Below are positions 1-11,877 of a stretch of 64,000 nucleotides of DNA, piece after piece (within the stretch, counting starts at the first letter, position 1; each line of letters starts with the position of its first letter). This DNA is from Paulinella micropora. Its lineage: Eukaryota > Cercozoa > Imbricatea > Euglyphida > Paulinellidae. The stretch spans positions 72,623-136,622 of the forward strand of contig WBZZ01006959.1 in assembly GCA_019918135.1 (NCBI GenBank). The letters are read 5' to 3'. Position numbers and translations under genes: made by a program. The notes under the pieces were generated by a model. It saw only the letters and a program-made list of their open reading frames with translations. It was not told the DNA's origin and ran no database searches.

Positions 1-80
1 ATGAAGGAAAGCGAAAAGGAAAAAAGAAAGAAAGAAAGAAAGAAAGAGAGAATGAGAGAGAGAGAGAAGACCGGTAGAAC

Positions 81-966
81 CTGCTTCCAATAGACGGGGA
101 AGCTGGCGTACTCGTCGTATACTTTACTCTCCGTTATATACTCAACAAACTGTCTACCACTCCGTATGTGACGATCGTGGGATGGATGGAACTTAGATAA
201 ATAAAAATCAACTCCGTATGTATCCATTCCAAGTTCTTCACGAGACACAGGATCATAATCAACACGTGTATTAGCAAACGAAAAACCAATAAAGGGACGC
301 AAGACACTTACGTTTGGTACACCAAGCCAAGCACAAGATATATTAGAGAGAACAAAACATTCCTGCACCTCGCCAAGTAAAGAGCAAACATGAGGGGGGA
401 CGGTGTGAGGGGCGACAGAAGGTAAAGACTGTGTATCCTCAACTATTCTAGCTACAACTGCCAAGCCCCACTTTGCCAGCTCCATCAAAGGTGCTTCTTC
501 GCAGGAGTGCTTAAAAAGCTTTTGTGCCTGTGCCCCCAAGGACTGCAAAACAGAATCAAGAGCTGAGAGCCTCACGGATGGATTAGAGGGTGGACGAATA
601 TCAGACTTTTTTTTTTCTTCCAAAACTACACTGAGACCATCTACCTCATCTACCGAGGTATCTGAAACAACCAAACATGTATTCCTATTGCTGTGCATCT
701 GAGCAGGCTGGCAAACAGAGGAAGAGGAAGAGGAGGCAAGAGAGGAGGAAGAGGAGCAAAAAGTGTCCGAGGTAGCTTTTTGTTCTGACAGACCGAGCAC
801 CAATCTTGCCTGCATGACAACAAACACACAAGAAATAAGTGCTGCAATCATGTCAAAAAAGTTGTCAGCACGCAAAGAAGCAAGCACAGCATACCTTGGC
901 CTCATATCTTGCTTGATCTTGATGCACCTCCCACCAAGGCCGCTTTTTGTTTCCCAGCATGTCGGC
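81..966 (-). CDS. Partial spliced gene, unrecognised protein, runs off the left edge
   Basis: A minus-strand frame of 243 codons is open from 809 down to 81 without a stop. At 81 it meets a good donor (CAG before GTTCTA) that leads into a pyrimidine-rich stretch at the window edge, so more exons lie outside. Upstream an 85-base intron (810-894, GTATGC to CATGCAG) joins it in phase to a 24-codon exon at 895-966. That exon contains an ATG at 960-958 (MLGNKKRPWWEVHQ), which may be the start, or it follows a further intron ending at 967. The product has a Ser/Cys-rich stretch, then a predicted folded part with LGAQAQKLFKHSC, LMELAKWGLAVVARI and HPSHDRHIRSGRQF. I recognise no family. It is divergent from the coiled-coil gene at 1339. 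A perfect GTAAGT inside the long exon could be a cryptic donor, but using it leads to a stop. Confidence 0.55.
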
Positions 967-1338
967 CTGAAGGCAATAAGCATCCACAAAAGCCCACAAA
1001 CAACACAAACGGAAGAGAAAGTGAAAACACCTCAAGAATGTGTGTAAATAGACATGCACAGCAAGTACAAAAGATAGAACAACACAGCAACAAGACTCTG
1101 CAAAGTGGACATGTTATTTTTGCATCAACCGCCAAAAAAAAAGGGGAAAAACCGGACCGGACCAGAGTTTTGGAAAAACACCGCAAAATAAGGGTGACAT
1201 TGCGGGTGTTGGTTGGAACAAAAAGTCGGTTGACAAAACTTCGACGCAACCTTTTTTTTTGGCGCGGCGGGTTGTGTTGCGTTTGAGACTTAGAAAAACT
1301 CGAGAGTCAAGTTGAGAGTAAGCTGCTTGAAGTCCACT
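967..1338. promoter_or_regulatory. Divergent intergenic region, probable bidirectional promoter
   Basis: About 370 bases separate the minus-strand gene (first clear exon ends at 966) from the ATG at 1339. The stretch has A/T homopolymers and a GGCGCGGCGGG patch near 1260 and shows no convincing long frame of its own. Its 966-1140 side may hold an intron or 5' exon of the minus gene. I see no clear TATA box. Promoter function is inferred from the head-to-head layout only. Confidence 0.35.
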
Positions 1339-3723
1339 ATGGGCGACACTGCACAAGATGCAAGCACTGGACTACTACCAGCAGCAACCCAAGGTTCCAC
1401 TGCACATCTTGGGTTGTTTGTTTTTGCCCTACAATTATTGTTCTTTTGTTGTGGTAGCTGCTCAACCAGCTCATGTCGCACCAGCTTTGCAAGACTTACT
1501 ACTGGAGGAGAGCTATCGCAGTGTAGATCAGAGTAGCAACGCAATCAACGCTGCTTTCGCTGCCCGTGACGAGTCTCAAAAATCAGCAGCCATTACTGCT
1601 AACGATGAAGTTTTGTTGTTACAGAACTGTAACTTTCCCTGCGACTTAAAAGTGGTTGTTGAAAAGGGCAGATCGAGGAAGGAGGAGGTCGCTAAGTTGC
1701 TAGGCTTGGATCCAGCCTTGATTGAGCTGTCTTGCGGCAGTGCCTCTGGCTCCTCCACAACTGTCAAGGTCTTGTTTCCCTCCCTGTTTTTTGCTGTTTG
1801 CCATGTTCATGTCTGTTGATGCCAAGGTCGAGTTCGTGCATCCCGAAGACACTAGTTTGTTTCGTCCTGGTAACAAGGGTGGCGAAGGGAACAGTAAGTG
1901 GATCTTTTCAGAGGAAGGGGCAGAGCTTGTTGCAGGTACCCTTGATGGGGACAGAATCATGTCTTTACCTTCTGTGTCGGTAAACGGTGTCGAAATAAAG
2001 GCTGGTGAGTGGCTTTACTTTTTACGCGCAACTGCCAAGGCCTCATCTGTAAATGCGATGATCGAAGATGATAATACTACCGTAGCTCTTGTTCGTCTGT
2101 GGAAAGCACTCAAGAGGGCGCAGGAAATAAGGGACCGGCTTATTGATCATCCTATACCGGTACCCTCTCGCAAGCAACAGCTAGTGGTGGCTTGTCGTAT
2201 GGGAACTCGTGAGCAGAGCAGTGCATACAAGCGGAAGCTCAGAGACCTCGACAAGTTGAAATTGATACCGCAAGGTTCGTTAAAGCAGCGGACGAAGATA
2301 AGATTGACCGTAATTATTATTGTTTTGTATTTGTCTACCGAAACTCAAGCAACCTTGTAAGAGTCCTCCGTTCCACAGCAGATTGGATCCATGCTCCTGT
2401 TCCTCGCGCGTTTCAAGATTTGTTGAATCGGGATGAGAAAGCGCTATCTTTTTTTACAGAAAAATCCAAGCCGCTGACCGAGGAAGTGGTAAAGAGTGTG
2501 GCAAAGCTTTTTCAACTCAGTGACCAGCATCTTGTCAGGAAGAATAAGAGCACTAACGGGTTGATTTCGGATGATGACGAATCTGTTCGGTCTGATGCTC
2601 ATGCTAACTCTAGTAAGCAGTACTTGCAGGACGCTATGGAAGCAAAAGCCAAGGTTCTGGCTTTGAAAGCCAAACTTGATGCAGCTCATTCAACCATCAA
2701 AAGCCTTTGCGATGGTGATAAAGAAGCTAAAAAAATTTTCGACGATACGATTAAATTAGTCGATGATGAGCGGAGGGCCAAACTGGCCGCACAAAGTGAG
2801 CTGAAACAATGCAAACAAGATTTGGCTGAAGAACAAAAAAAAGTGAGCAAAATGAACGCTGCACAAGAAAAAATGTCAGCCAACATCCAGAAGCTCACCA
2901 ACGACTTGGCTGCACGAGAAAAAGAATTGGTTGTGCAAGAGAAACTGTCCACCAACATCCAGAAGCTCACCAACGACTTGGACAAATCCAGAAGGGTATT
3001 AGCTATTTTTCTCTTCTTGCGTTTTATCACTTTTTTTTTTTTTTTTTTTAGTGTAACGCACGCAACAAACATGTCAACGCTGACTTGCGAAAGGTTTACG
3101 CCTTTGTGTGTTTTCCACTTCTCTGAAAATCATTATGCTTGTTCAGGAAATCACTGATTACAAGAAGCAGTTAGCTGAATACGTTGAGAACGCGTCAAAT
3201 GACGCCGACCTGGAAACTGTGGAGAACAAGCTTCGCGAAGCCGAGGCAAATGTAAAACAGCTTACCACTGCTCTTCAAAAAGCTGAGTCCAATGCGGCAA
3301 AGTATCTAGAAAAGTACAATGACGCAAAGGTGCAGCTCGTAAGCGTCACCGCGCAGAGGGATATTTTGAAAGAGACGCGCTGTAATTTCGCAACTTCTGT
3401 TATTTTTAATCTGATTTTTGATCTTGTTGTTTGTTTCAGCTTCGAGTAAAAGCTGCCTCGTTATCGTTCTGAAGCATCAGATTCCCCTGAACCGCGCCGT
3501 GCACATAAATGCGCCAAGCACTCCCACCGTTCACATCACAAATCATCTGGTAGCGAGTCTGATTGTGAGTCAGACTACACTAAAACAAAGAGCCCTCATT
3601 GCTCTAAACATAAATGCAAATAACCATTCACATCACAAATCATCTGATAGCGAGTATGATTGCGAATCAGACTACAGTAAAACTAAGAGCCCTCATTGCT
3701 CTAAACATCGACGCAAATATTAA
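1339..3723 (+). CDS. Six-exon coiled-coil protein, unrecognised
   Basis: Exons 1339-1393, 1458-1768, 1827-2274, 2379-2995, 3147-3381 and 3440-3723 join with consistent phases to 649 residues. Introns are GT-AG, 58-151 bases and mostly T-rich. The start ATG at 1339 is chosen because only that frame splices into exon 2 in phase. The N-terminal half is globular. Exon 3 has an IPVPSRK...CRMGTREQSSAYKRKL stretch. Exons 4-5 form a long Lys/Glu/Ala-rich coiled coil in which NIQKLTNDL occurs twice. Two points are uncertain. The 104-base intron at 2275-2378 is itself open in one frame. The 3' end is ambiguous: an alternative intron 3399-3452 gives a Ser/His-rich tail that stops at 3623 instead of 3723, because a 97-base duplication repeats the tail in another frame. 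An AATAAA at 3763 follows. Function unknown; a structural or scaffold role is only a guess from the coiled coil. Confidence 0.6.
3527..3721 (+). repeat. 97-base tandem duplication at the 3' end of the coiled-coil gene
   Basis: Two near-identical copies start at about 3527 and 3624. Each encodes HHKSSxSExDCESDY followed by KTKSPHCSKH, but because 97 is not a multiple of three the peptide is in different frames in the two copies. The first copy ends with its own in-frame TAA at 3621. Confidence 0.85.
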
Positions 3724-3762
3724 ACTTAAAACTTAGTCTGACAAACATTTTGGTTTTTTCTG

Positions 3763-3768
3763 AATAAA
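3763..3768 (+). terminator. Poly(A) signal AATAAA of the coiled-coil gene
   Basis: A canonical AATAAA lies 40 bases after the distal stop codon, in AT-rich sequence. The satellite begins about 50 bases further on. Confidence 0.6.
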
Positions 3769-3819
3769 ATGTCACTAACATTAATATGATTACACTTTTA
3801 TTCCGGAATATAACTTTAA

Positions 3820-4290
3820 TACAAAAACATTATAAATATGCTAAACAAACTAGTATTAATATAATTCCATGGATAGTTCAAGTTGACAGTGAGTATGTAT
3901 AACTATTACAAGTGAGTGGCAAATAGTCTGAGTGTCACAGTGACTAGTGTACAACACGGTCACTGACTCTGAAGTCTAAGCTTCCGCACCGGTTTTATGC
4001 TTCAAAAACATTGTAAATATGCTAAACAAACTAGTATTAATGTAATTTCATGCATAGTTCAAGTTGGCAGTGAGTATGTATAACGAATACAAGTGAGTGG
4101 CAAGTAGTCTGAGTGTCACAGTGACTAGTGTAAAACACTGTCACTCAACTTGAAGTCTAAGCTTCCGCATCGGTTTTATGCTTCAAAAACATTGTAAATA
4201 TGCTGAACAAACTAGTATTAATATCATTGAATTTCAAGCATAGTTCAAGTAGTCGATGAGTATGTATAACGACTATAAGTGAGTGGCTGC
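3820..4290. repeat. 181-base satellite, about 2.6 copies
   Basis: The word CAAAAACATT recurs at 3822, 4003 and 4184, so the period is 181. Each copy carries ATATGCTAAACAAACTAGTATTAAT, broken here as ATATGCTAAAC and ACTAGTATTAAT, then a CAAGTGAGTGGC block and a CTAAGCTTCCGCA block. The third copy is truncated near 4290. It lies just downstream of a gene and starts the AT-rich block. Confidence 0.85.
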
Positions 4291-4299
4291 CACCAGTAG

Positions 4300-5190
4300 C
4301 AAACTTGAAAATTTCTAGTCAAATTTAAATTTGAATTTGAATTTGAAATAATATCATTAGAATTTAATAAATTAAATATAATTACATTGATTTTGATGTA
4401 AAACAACATAAAAACAAAGAAAAACCAAGCTCAGGCAACTCAAAACAACTATCTAGCAAATAAATTACAAACGGTCGAAAAACAACTGTAACTGCTATAA
4501 ATTCAATTTTTATAATTTTTTTGTTTAAAATAGTTAAAATACGTTAAAATCTTCAATTTGGTAGTATATTCATTATTTTTTTATATATTAGTTTTTTTTC
4601 TTGTACGGAATCTTGTTGTTTATCCTGTCGAGCAACATAGAAGCGGGTGAGAATGGATACGAAAAAGATATCAAATATGTTAGAATAATATTCATTCAAG
4701 AGAACGGCTGAGATGCTACGAAGGAAAAATGGAGAAGCGGGAAAAAATTGAAGAGGGGAAGAAGATATCACCACCAAGCAAAAACAATAACTGCTTATTC
4801 TTCCTGTGTAAGGATATACTTGATATCCATCCGTTGAATAAGAAGAGATGTAATGATATTAGAAGCGAATTTAAACTAGAACCTAATTCACATATACCCT
4901 TTTCAATAGCAGTTGAAATCTTAAACAAATACATAAAAGAATGTAAAATATATGAAATAACAAATGCGATAACCAAGGAAACGATACGAACAAGTAATGA
5001 TTGCAAGGAGGCAGACAAACTAATATTTCCAGAGGGTAATCACTATTATGGTTTGAAAAAGAATTAAAAAAGAAATGTGATGACTGCTTGCGAATATATG
5101 TTAATAAGCATACCTGCAACCTTAAACAAAAGCATTGCGTAAACATGATGTTAAAAAAGATTAACAAAAGAAACTTTCCAAATAAATTGT
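4300..5190. other. AT-rich intergenic stretch with one small doubtful frame
   Basis: A short AATTTGAATTTG-type direct repeat lies near 4320. The rest is AT-rich. The only notable frame is 4729-5067 on the plus strand: 112 residues starting MEKREKIEEGKK, Lys/Ile/Asn-rich, continuing a few codons to a stop. Composition alone could produce it. I recognise nothing in it and see no splice or poly(A) context. Confidence 0.3.
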
Positions 5191-8100
5191 AATGGCTTCC
5201 ACTATTCGATTACTTCCACGGGGGCAACGAACTCGTTGTCACACGTGACAAGCTTGACCTTCCTACCGGTCTGTCGTTCAAACCACGCTACTGCCTGCTT
5301 AAGACACTCTACAAACTCGTTCTTGTGTCTCAAGTAAAAGTCTAATATATAACCAGAAAATTCGTCTGTAACACAAAACTTGTAATACTTGCCATTGATG
5401 GACATTACTGCCTATGGTCTGGCTGTATCTACGTGCAAAATCTCACTCGCATAACTAGCTCTCCTAATCCTATTCTTCTTAAATCTGGGCAATTCTTTAG
5501 CCTTACCCATCATACAAGCTTCACAATATCTAACTAAATCCTCATTGCCGACATCTTTGCGGCCCAGTGCCTTGCCTAATGCATAGGTCTTCTTTATAGC
5601 CTTATGCCCGCTGCACTGATGCATGACGTAAATGTCTACAGGCTTCTTATTTGCACTCTTCTCTGGATATATAGCATATAGCACACATCCCTTACTCTCT
5701 CTATTCTCGCAAACTTTTGCTACTTCAATCTTATTCTCTCTCTCCTTGGGGGTTCCCTCCCCATTTATCCCGCCTTTGATTTCTTTACCTTGATCTTGGG
5801 CTCAAATCGTTTGTTTATGTCAAGAGTTTTGTCATATTCCGTGTCCCACCGGTACAGCATTCCAGGCGTCATTCTCCCTCTGACAATCACGTCACTCTCT
5901 TTCACTCTTATGGGGTGCTTTAGAATAAGCACTGTCCGTTCTGGTGAATAACAGATCTGTGGTAAAAGTGATCCATGCTGCCGGTTGAAACTATGTTCAC
6001 AGGCACCCTTGGGTCGTACAAGATTTCTTTCTTTACCATCACGGGTATTCCTGTCCCATCTACACGGGTGAATCTTGCTTCTCCCTTCTGGTTCACTACA
6101 CTTTCTCCGTTTCCAGTGATCAGACTGACTGGGGCAATATCAGAAAGGTTGCTTAATATAGCCGTCGTGCAAGCTATGTCTCGTGACGATCCACTGTCCT
6201 GCACTATCATCCTCTCTTTCTTGCTTTTTCCCTTACCTTCTGCTACCATCAGGTTGTGCTCGATGTCTTCCGTGTTCTCCTTTTCTTTCTCTTTCTCTTT
6301 CTTGCTCAGCTCTCTTTCCTTTCTTTCATTCTCTTCGTTCTCAGCTCTCTCTTCGTTGTATCGCTCCTCGTACATCCAGTCGTATTCTTCCCTCGCTTCT
6401 TTCTACTCCCTGTACGGAATTGGAAGGGGTCTCTCTATTCTCATCTCTTCAGAATCCCTAGAGTCCTCTATGTTTCCGGGGTCTTCATCTTCTTCTTCTG
6501 ACGCTCCGTCTATTTCCCTTCTCTTCGCATCAAATGCTGCCTTCTTTATAGCTGCTGTCTTTGGTGTAAAGAATAAGTGTGCGTCTTCTGAGTGTAACCT
6601 GCGTAAATACGCACTCAAAGATCCCTGCCACTAGTACCTAGTTGTGAATCCGGGCTAAGTGATGCATAGATTCCACTAACTGCTCTGCAAAAGCGTTTTT
6701 GTGGTTGCATGCTAGGTCTATGATACCATAATCCATTACGGATAGCATTTCCGTGTAGAACTCACTGTACTTGCAGTTCGGTTCGTAACATAACCCATCT
6801 TTCACAGTTAGGTCTTTCACTCCATTCGACATCACAAACAACAAACGCTGTAATTCCGTCTTATGGGGTCTCGGGTGTCCTTCATTGTGTCTCATCTGAC
6901 AATCCCAAATCGCTCTTTCTTTCTTCATCGACTCTTCTGATGCAGCTTTCAATCGTGCTTCTCTCACTGACTCCCTTGCTACGGGTGTAGTACCCGCAGC
7001 ATGCGACAAAAACACGTCATTTATCTCCCAAAACATGTCTGTCAGTAGGTTGTGTGTCTCAGCTACCCTCACTCCATTCTCTCTCTTCACCTTCTCTACA
7101 TCAACTGTCTCCTCATCCATGATGCACGTCTGCAGTCAATCAGCTAGCATTCTTATGTCCTCAAAGCTAATCACTTTGCCACAGTCTGTGTCCCCTCTTT
7201 TTACTGCTCCCCTCCGTAGTTGTGTTTTGTTGACGAGTGGAGTTGGGCGAGTTGTGCTGTGGAGTGGGTGTTGTTTCTGTCTCCTGTCTGTCCTCGTCTA
7301 CTCTATCTGCTGGGGACGGACCTTTTTAGGGTTGCGATGGGGGCCATGCCTTACCTTCTGCTCTTGTCCCCTGTCGCACAGACACTATACTTGCAGCTTC
7401 GATCTCTGCCCTAACCTCCCCGGCCCGCGCTTGAACATATGCCATATCATCACAGTCAGCCATTAATTTTTCTTCTCGCGGGTTTTCCGGCTTGATGACT
7501 GACTCGGGTTTTGAACGGGAATTACCTATCCTTTTGTCCGGATATTGCCGAGTCTTTTTGCGAAAGTTGCTGTGCTCTCGCCCCTTGCTCTACCTCTCTC
7601 TCTTCATTCTTTTCATCATCTCTTCACTTGGGTACTCGTTGGTGGGGGGCGGGCTGCATGATGGGGGTTGTTCCATATCTATTTCTGGGAATTGTGGGTC
7701 CTGCTTGTAGTGATAACCACACAGACTGGCATACTGCAACCTCTTGCTCATAGCCTGGCTTACCTATGCTCCCACTTTCTCCATATTTCACACCACACCG
7801 CTTCCCCTTTGAGTTCTTCCCTACACACTGGATTGTGTTTCGTTTGGGATGGGGTGTTTGTTTGGTGGGGGTGATTGTCTGTGGTGTCTTGTGTTTGTGT
7901 GTCTCTTTTGTTTGAAGGAGAGATTGAGGTGTCGGTTTCGGTTTCGTCGTTTTCTCTTTCTTAGAGGGTTGCGAGGAAGTTTCACGCACGAGACTCTCGT
8001 GCTGTGTTGGGAGGGGTTGTTGACGAGGGCTTGAGGTGTTGATCACTAGTGAGAGTGGGTGGTGAGGGGTTGGATGGGGGAATGCCTCCGAGCGAGTAGC

Positions 8101-8400
8101 GAGTCTGGGAGCTGCTCGACATTCTAACCCCCCCCCCCTCACGCTTTCGGGCTTTTCTGTCTCGTTCTCTTTTTGCTCCTCTGTTTCACTATCCTCCCCT
8201 TCCGTTTCCTCACCTCCTTTTTGGGCTGTGTTGTCCTCTTCTTGTTCTTCCTCTGCCTCCATGACAATCAGTTCATAGTCTTCTTCGTCTGAACTGTCGT
8301 CGTCTTCTGTGTTGTCGTTTTCCCCCTCTTCTCCTTCGTTTCCTTCACCCTTTTCACCTCTTATAAGAGTCACCCCTTTATCCTTTTTCTTACGAAACTT
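5190..8400 (-). mobile_element. Copia (Ty1-type) retroelement fossil, partial
   Basis: Read on the minus strand, the parts come in copia order. An acidic, low-complexity gag-like stretch (7624-8373) holds a C-G-K-x2-C type motif. A second gag-like stretch (6638-7120) follows. A protease-like part (5920-6375) shows a DSGSS core after a very charged Glu/Lys linker. A GAG-pre-integrase part (5412-5684) shows the H-H...C-C pattern (MHQCSGH, CEACM), and the start of the integrase core is at 5202-5405. Reverse transcriptase and RNase H are not seen, and I found no LTR at either end. It is broken, with several breaks, and looks old. Whether the acidic stretch belongs to the element is uncertain. Confidence 0.75.
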
Positions 8401-8454
8401 ACTACCTTTGCTTTGGGTTTCTCTTTTGGGAGGGGCGGTGTTGTGGGGTTTATG

Positions 8455-8965
8455 GGTGCGTGGGAACCAGGAGGAGTTGGAAGCTCATATTGGCAGGGTG
8501 GCTAGCCCCAGACTCGATGTTGATGCTGGTATGATTTTTTTTGGAATTCACACAAATATTTGCGTTAGGGGAGTGTCCTGAAGACCAAAATTCCTTGTTT
8601 TTTTAGCCTATTTTCTGCACCCTCGGAATAAATCATGGTTTGTGTGAACCAGGAGGAGTTTGGAGCTCATAATGACAGGGTGGCTAGCCCCAGACTCTAT
8701 GCTGATGTAATTTCTTTGGAATTCACGCAAATATTTGCGTTAGGGGAGTGTCCTGAATGCGAAAATTCCTTGTTTTTTAGCACATTTTCTGCACCCTCGT
8801 CGGAATAAATCATGGTTTGTGTGAACCAGGAGGAGTTGGGAGCTCATATTGACAGGGTGGCTAGCCCCAGACTCGATGGTGATGCTGATATAATTTTTTC
8901 GAATTCACGCAAATATTTGCGTTAGGGGAGTGTCTGAATGCCAAAATTCCTTGTTTTTTGGGAGT
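8455..8965. repeat. About 180-base tandem repeat, three copies
   Basis: The landmark AACCAGGAGGAGTT occurs at 8465, 8647 and 8824 (spacing 182 and 177). Each copy holds GTGGCTAGCCCCAGACTC, GAATTCAC and ATATTTGCGTTAGGGGAGTG. A fourth, partial copy is at 10482-10579 and fuses directly to the first SINE of the array. No coding potential. Confidence 0.85.
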
Positions 8966-8979
8966 ACTTGCCGGTACCT

Positions 8980-9530
8980 CCGGCAATTGAACGTACCCTG
9001 TCGATGGGGAAGGGGGGGTCTGGGGGCCCTCCCCCCGGGAACCCCAGCCCGGCAATTGTACGTACCCGTTTTGGTCGCGGGTGGCACCCAAACCAGAAAA
9101 TTGAGGTCTTTTTGCCACCAGGCGCCGTTTGCGCACACCAGAGGGATTCAGCGGCTAATATTTGGTGTATCTGACACTTCTTTATTAACGCTCTTCGGAA
9201 ATATAAAAATTGTGGCCCCGGGTGGCCTACACACCGGGAAATTGAGGTTTTGCGTCACCAGGCGCCGTTCGCGCACACCAGGGAGTTTGAGGCTGATGTT
9301 TGGTGTACCCGACACCTCTCGGTGAGCTCTCTTCCGAGATCCAAAAAATTTGGTGCCGGTTGGCACAAAAACCAGAGATTTTAGGTTTTTGTGTCACCAG
9401 AGCTTATACTTGCGTTCTGCTGATACCTCCGGCAATTGAACGTACCCTGTCGACGGGGAAAGGGGGGGTCCGGGGGACCCTTCCTTCGGGAAACCCAGCC
9501 CTGTAACTGTACGTACCCGAAGCGAATTAG
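8980..9530. repeat. Composite repeat: three 138-base units between two copies of a GC-rich flank
   Basis: The flank beginning CCGGCAATTGAACGTACCC occurs at about 8981 and 9432 and includes a run of G followed by paired CCC/GGG blocks. Between the two flanks, units with landmarks at about 9081, 9219 and 9358 repeat every 138-139 bases and share GTCACCAGGCGCCGTT and TTTGGTGTA words. The last unit is truncated. Frames running through it are artefacts of the repeat. Confidence 0.7.
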
Positions 9531-9703
9531 CCGGCACCAAATTGAATGGCTGGAATTGCTCCAAGGCTGTAAAAGTTGTGCATGTGAGACTGAGAAGAAA
9601 GGCGACCTTGGGAAGAGAGGGAGGGGGGGGGGGGGGGTTGCGCGAAGCGCACCGCATTCGCGCACCGCAAATCATCCTTTCAGGTGTTGGCGCAGCCCCT
9701 AGT

Positions 9704-9715
9704 TATTATTATTAC

Positions 9716-9776
<61 letters not shown>
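9704..9776. repeat. (ATT)n microsatellite
   Basis: A near-pure ATT tract of about 24 units. It lies just before the dispersed element at 9777 and resembles the SINE tails further on. Confidence 0.95.
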
Positions 9777-9778
<2 letters not shown>

Positions 9779-10289
9779 GCCTCAGATATAGTAAATCTGC
9801 CTTGGAGTGTTGACTGTGACATATTTGAGGGAAATCCCGATGAAAAAACCTAGTCACACTTGCTAAACAGAGTTCCAGCCCAATGGCCTCAAGGCGTTAA
9901 ACTGTGACGCCAACTCATAACCCTTTGGTGGTAGATGCTGGGGAGGAGGGTCGTTGCGCGCGTAAAAGATCTTAAACTCCGCATATGCTGGTTGATAGCC
10001 CAGGACCCAGCAGACACCAGATTGTTATGGGTGGGGTTTCGAGGCAGCTCTAGCAACCGCGCTTGGTGTATGCACTTGCACATTCGGTGACGTATTGCAA
10101 GAGGTTGCTGGGACTGCGGAATAACCTCGGCTTAGTGCAGTCTTGCCCTCAGGAGCTCCATCGGTGGCCCCGATCATCAGGCGAGAGACTGACACGGGGG
10201 GGTGGAGGACCTCGAACAAGGGTATTGGAGGCTTATGTCCGTTGAGGATATGCCATTAGCTGCATCAGTACGCCTCAGATATAGTAAAT

Positions 10290-10359
<70 letters not shown>

Positions 10360-10375
10360 CATTATTATTATTATC
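9777..10375. repeat. Dispersed non-coding element bounded by a direct repeat and ATT tracts
   Basis: CGCCTCAGATATAGTAAAT occurs at both ends (9779 and about 10270) of a roughly 490-base moderately GC-rich segment, and an ATT tract lies outside each end (9704-9776 and 10293-10375). The layout suggests a SINE or MITE-like unit whose end was copied with the tract. I see no tRNA promoter boxes or protein in it. Confidence 0.5.
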
Positions 10376-11114
10376 CCTGAAAGGTGTTGAAGGGGGTGGG
10401 GGGTTTGGGTGGAGGGATAAAATGGAAATTGTGTAACCCCCCCAGCCCCCCAGCATTTCCGCACCCCTGTCGGAATAGATCATGGTTTGTGGGAACGAGA
10501 AGTTGGGAGCACATATTTGCAGGGTAGCTAGCCCCAGACTCGGTGTTGATGCTGATATGATTTTTTTGGAATTCACGCGCACCGTGATAGCCCAGTGGTC
10601 AAGTTCTACCATCTGGGCCCTGTCGCCAGTTCGATTCCCGTCGGTGCCACCAGTATTTTCATTGAACATACCGGTCTATTTCTGGACCAGTATTTTCATT
10701 GAACATACCGGCCCGTCTGGAAGTGTTGGAACTGCCCTTGCGGGGGTGTCATTAGAGCTTATCGTCAATTCTTTGTACTCCCCTCACGGGTGAGACGATG
10801 GAGGCGCATGTGCAGAAATGCATCAGCCATTGACAGAGAAGCACTATTATTGTTATTATTATTATCATTATTAGTGGCACCGCGATAGCCAACTGGTTAA
10901 GGTCTACCACCTGGGACCTGTCGCCAGTTCGATTCCCGTCGTGCCAGTATTTTCAAAGGAATTTTTCTTTGAAAGTATTGATCTGTCTGGAAGGCTTGGA
11001 GCTGCCTTGCGGGGGTGTCATTAGAGCCTATCGTCAATTTCTTCGTACTCCCCTCACGGGTGAGACGATGGAGGCGAATGTGCAGATTTGCATCAGCCAT
11101 TGACAGAGAAGCAC

Positions 11115-11171
<57 letters not shown>

Positions 11172-11439
11172 GGACACCGTGATAGCCCAGTGGTCAAGTT
11201 CTACCATCTGGGCCCTGTCGCCAGTTCGATTCCCGTCGGTGCCACCAGTATTTTCATTGAACATACCGGTCTATTTCTGGACCAGTATTTTCATTGAACA
11301 TACCGGCCCGTCTGGAAGTGTTGGAACTGCCCTTGCGGGGGTGTCATTAGAGCTTATCGTCAATTCTTCGTACTCCCCTCACGGGTGAGACGATGGAGGC
11401 GCATGTGCAGAAATGCATCAGCCATTGACAGAGAAGCAC

Positions 11440-11551
<112 letters not shown>

Positions 11552-11817
11552 GGACACCGTGATAGCCCAGTGGTCAAGTTCTACCATCTGGGCCCTGTCG
11601 CCAGTTCGATTCCCGTCGGTGCCACCAGTATTTTCATTGAACATACCGATCCATCTGGACCAGTATTTTCATTGAACATACCGGCCCGTCTGGAAGTGTT
11701 GGAACTGCCCTTGCGGGGGTGTCATTAGAGCTTATCGTCAGTTCTTCGTACTCCCCTCACGGGTGAGACGATGGAGGCGCATGTGCAGAAATGCATCAGC
11801 CATTGACAGAGAAGCAC

Positions 11818-11877
<60 letters not shown>

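Noticed and set aside
4553-5167. Several overlapping AT-rich frames on both strands
   Set aside because: Only 4729-5067 is even slightly protein-like; the others are low-complexity and mutually overlapping.
7035-7470. Plus-strand frames over the copia-type gag region
   Set aside because: They are shadows of the minus-strand element and show no motif.
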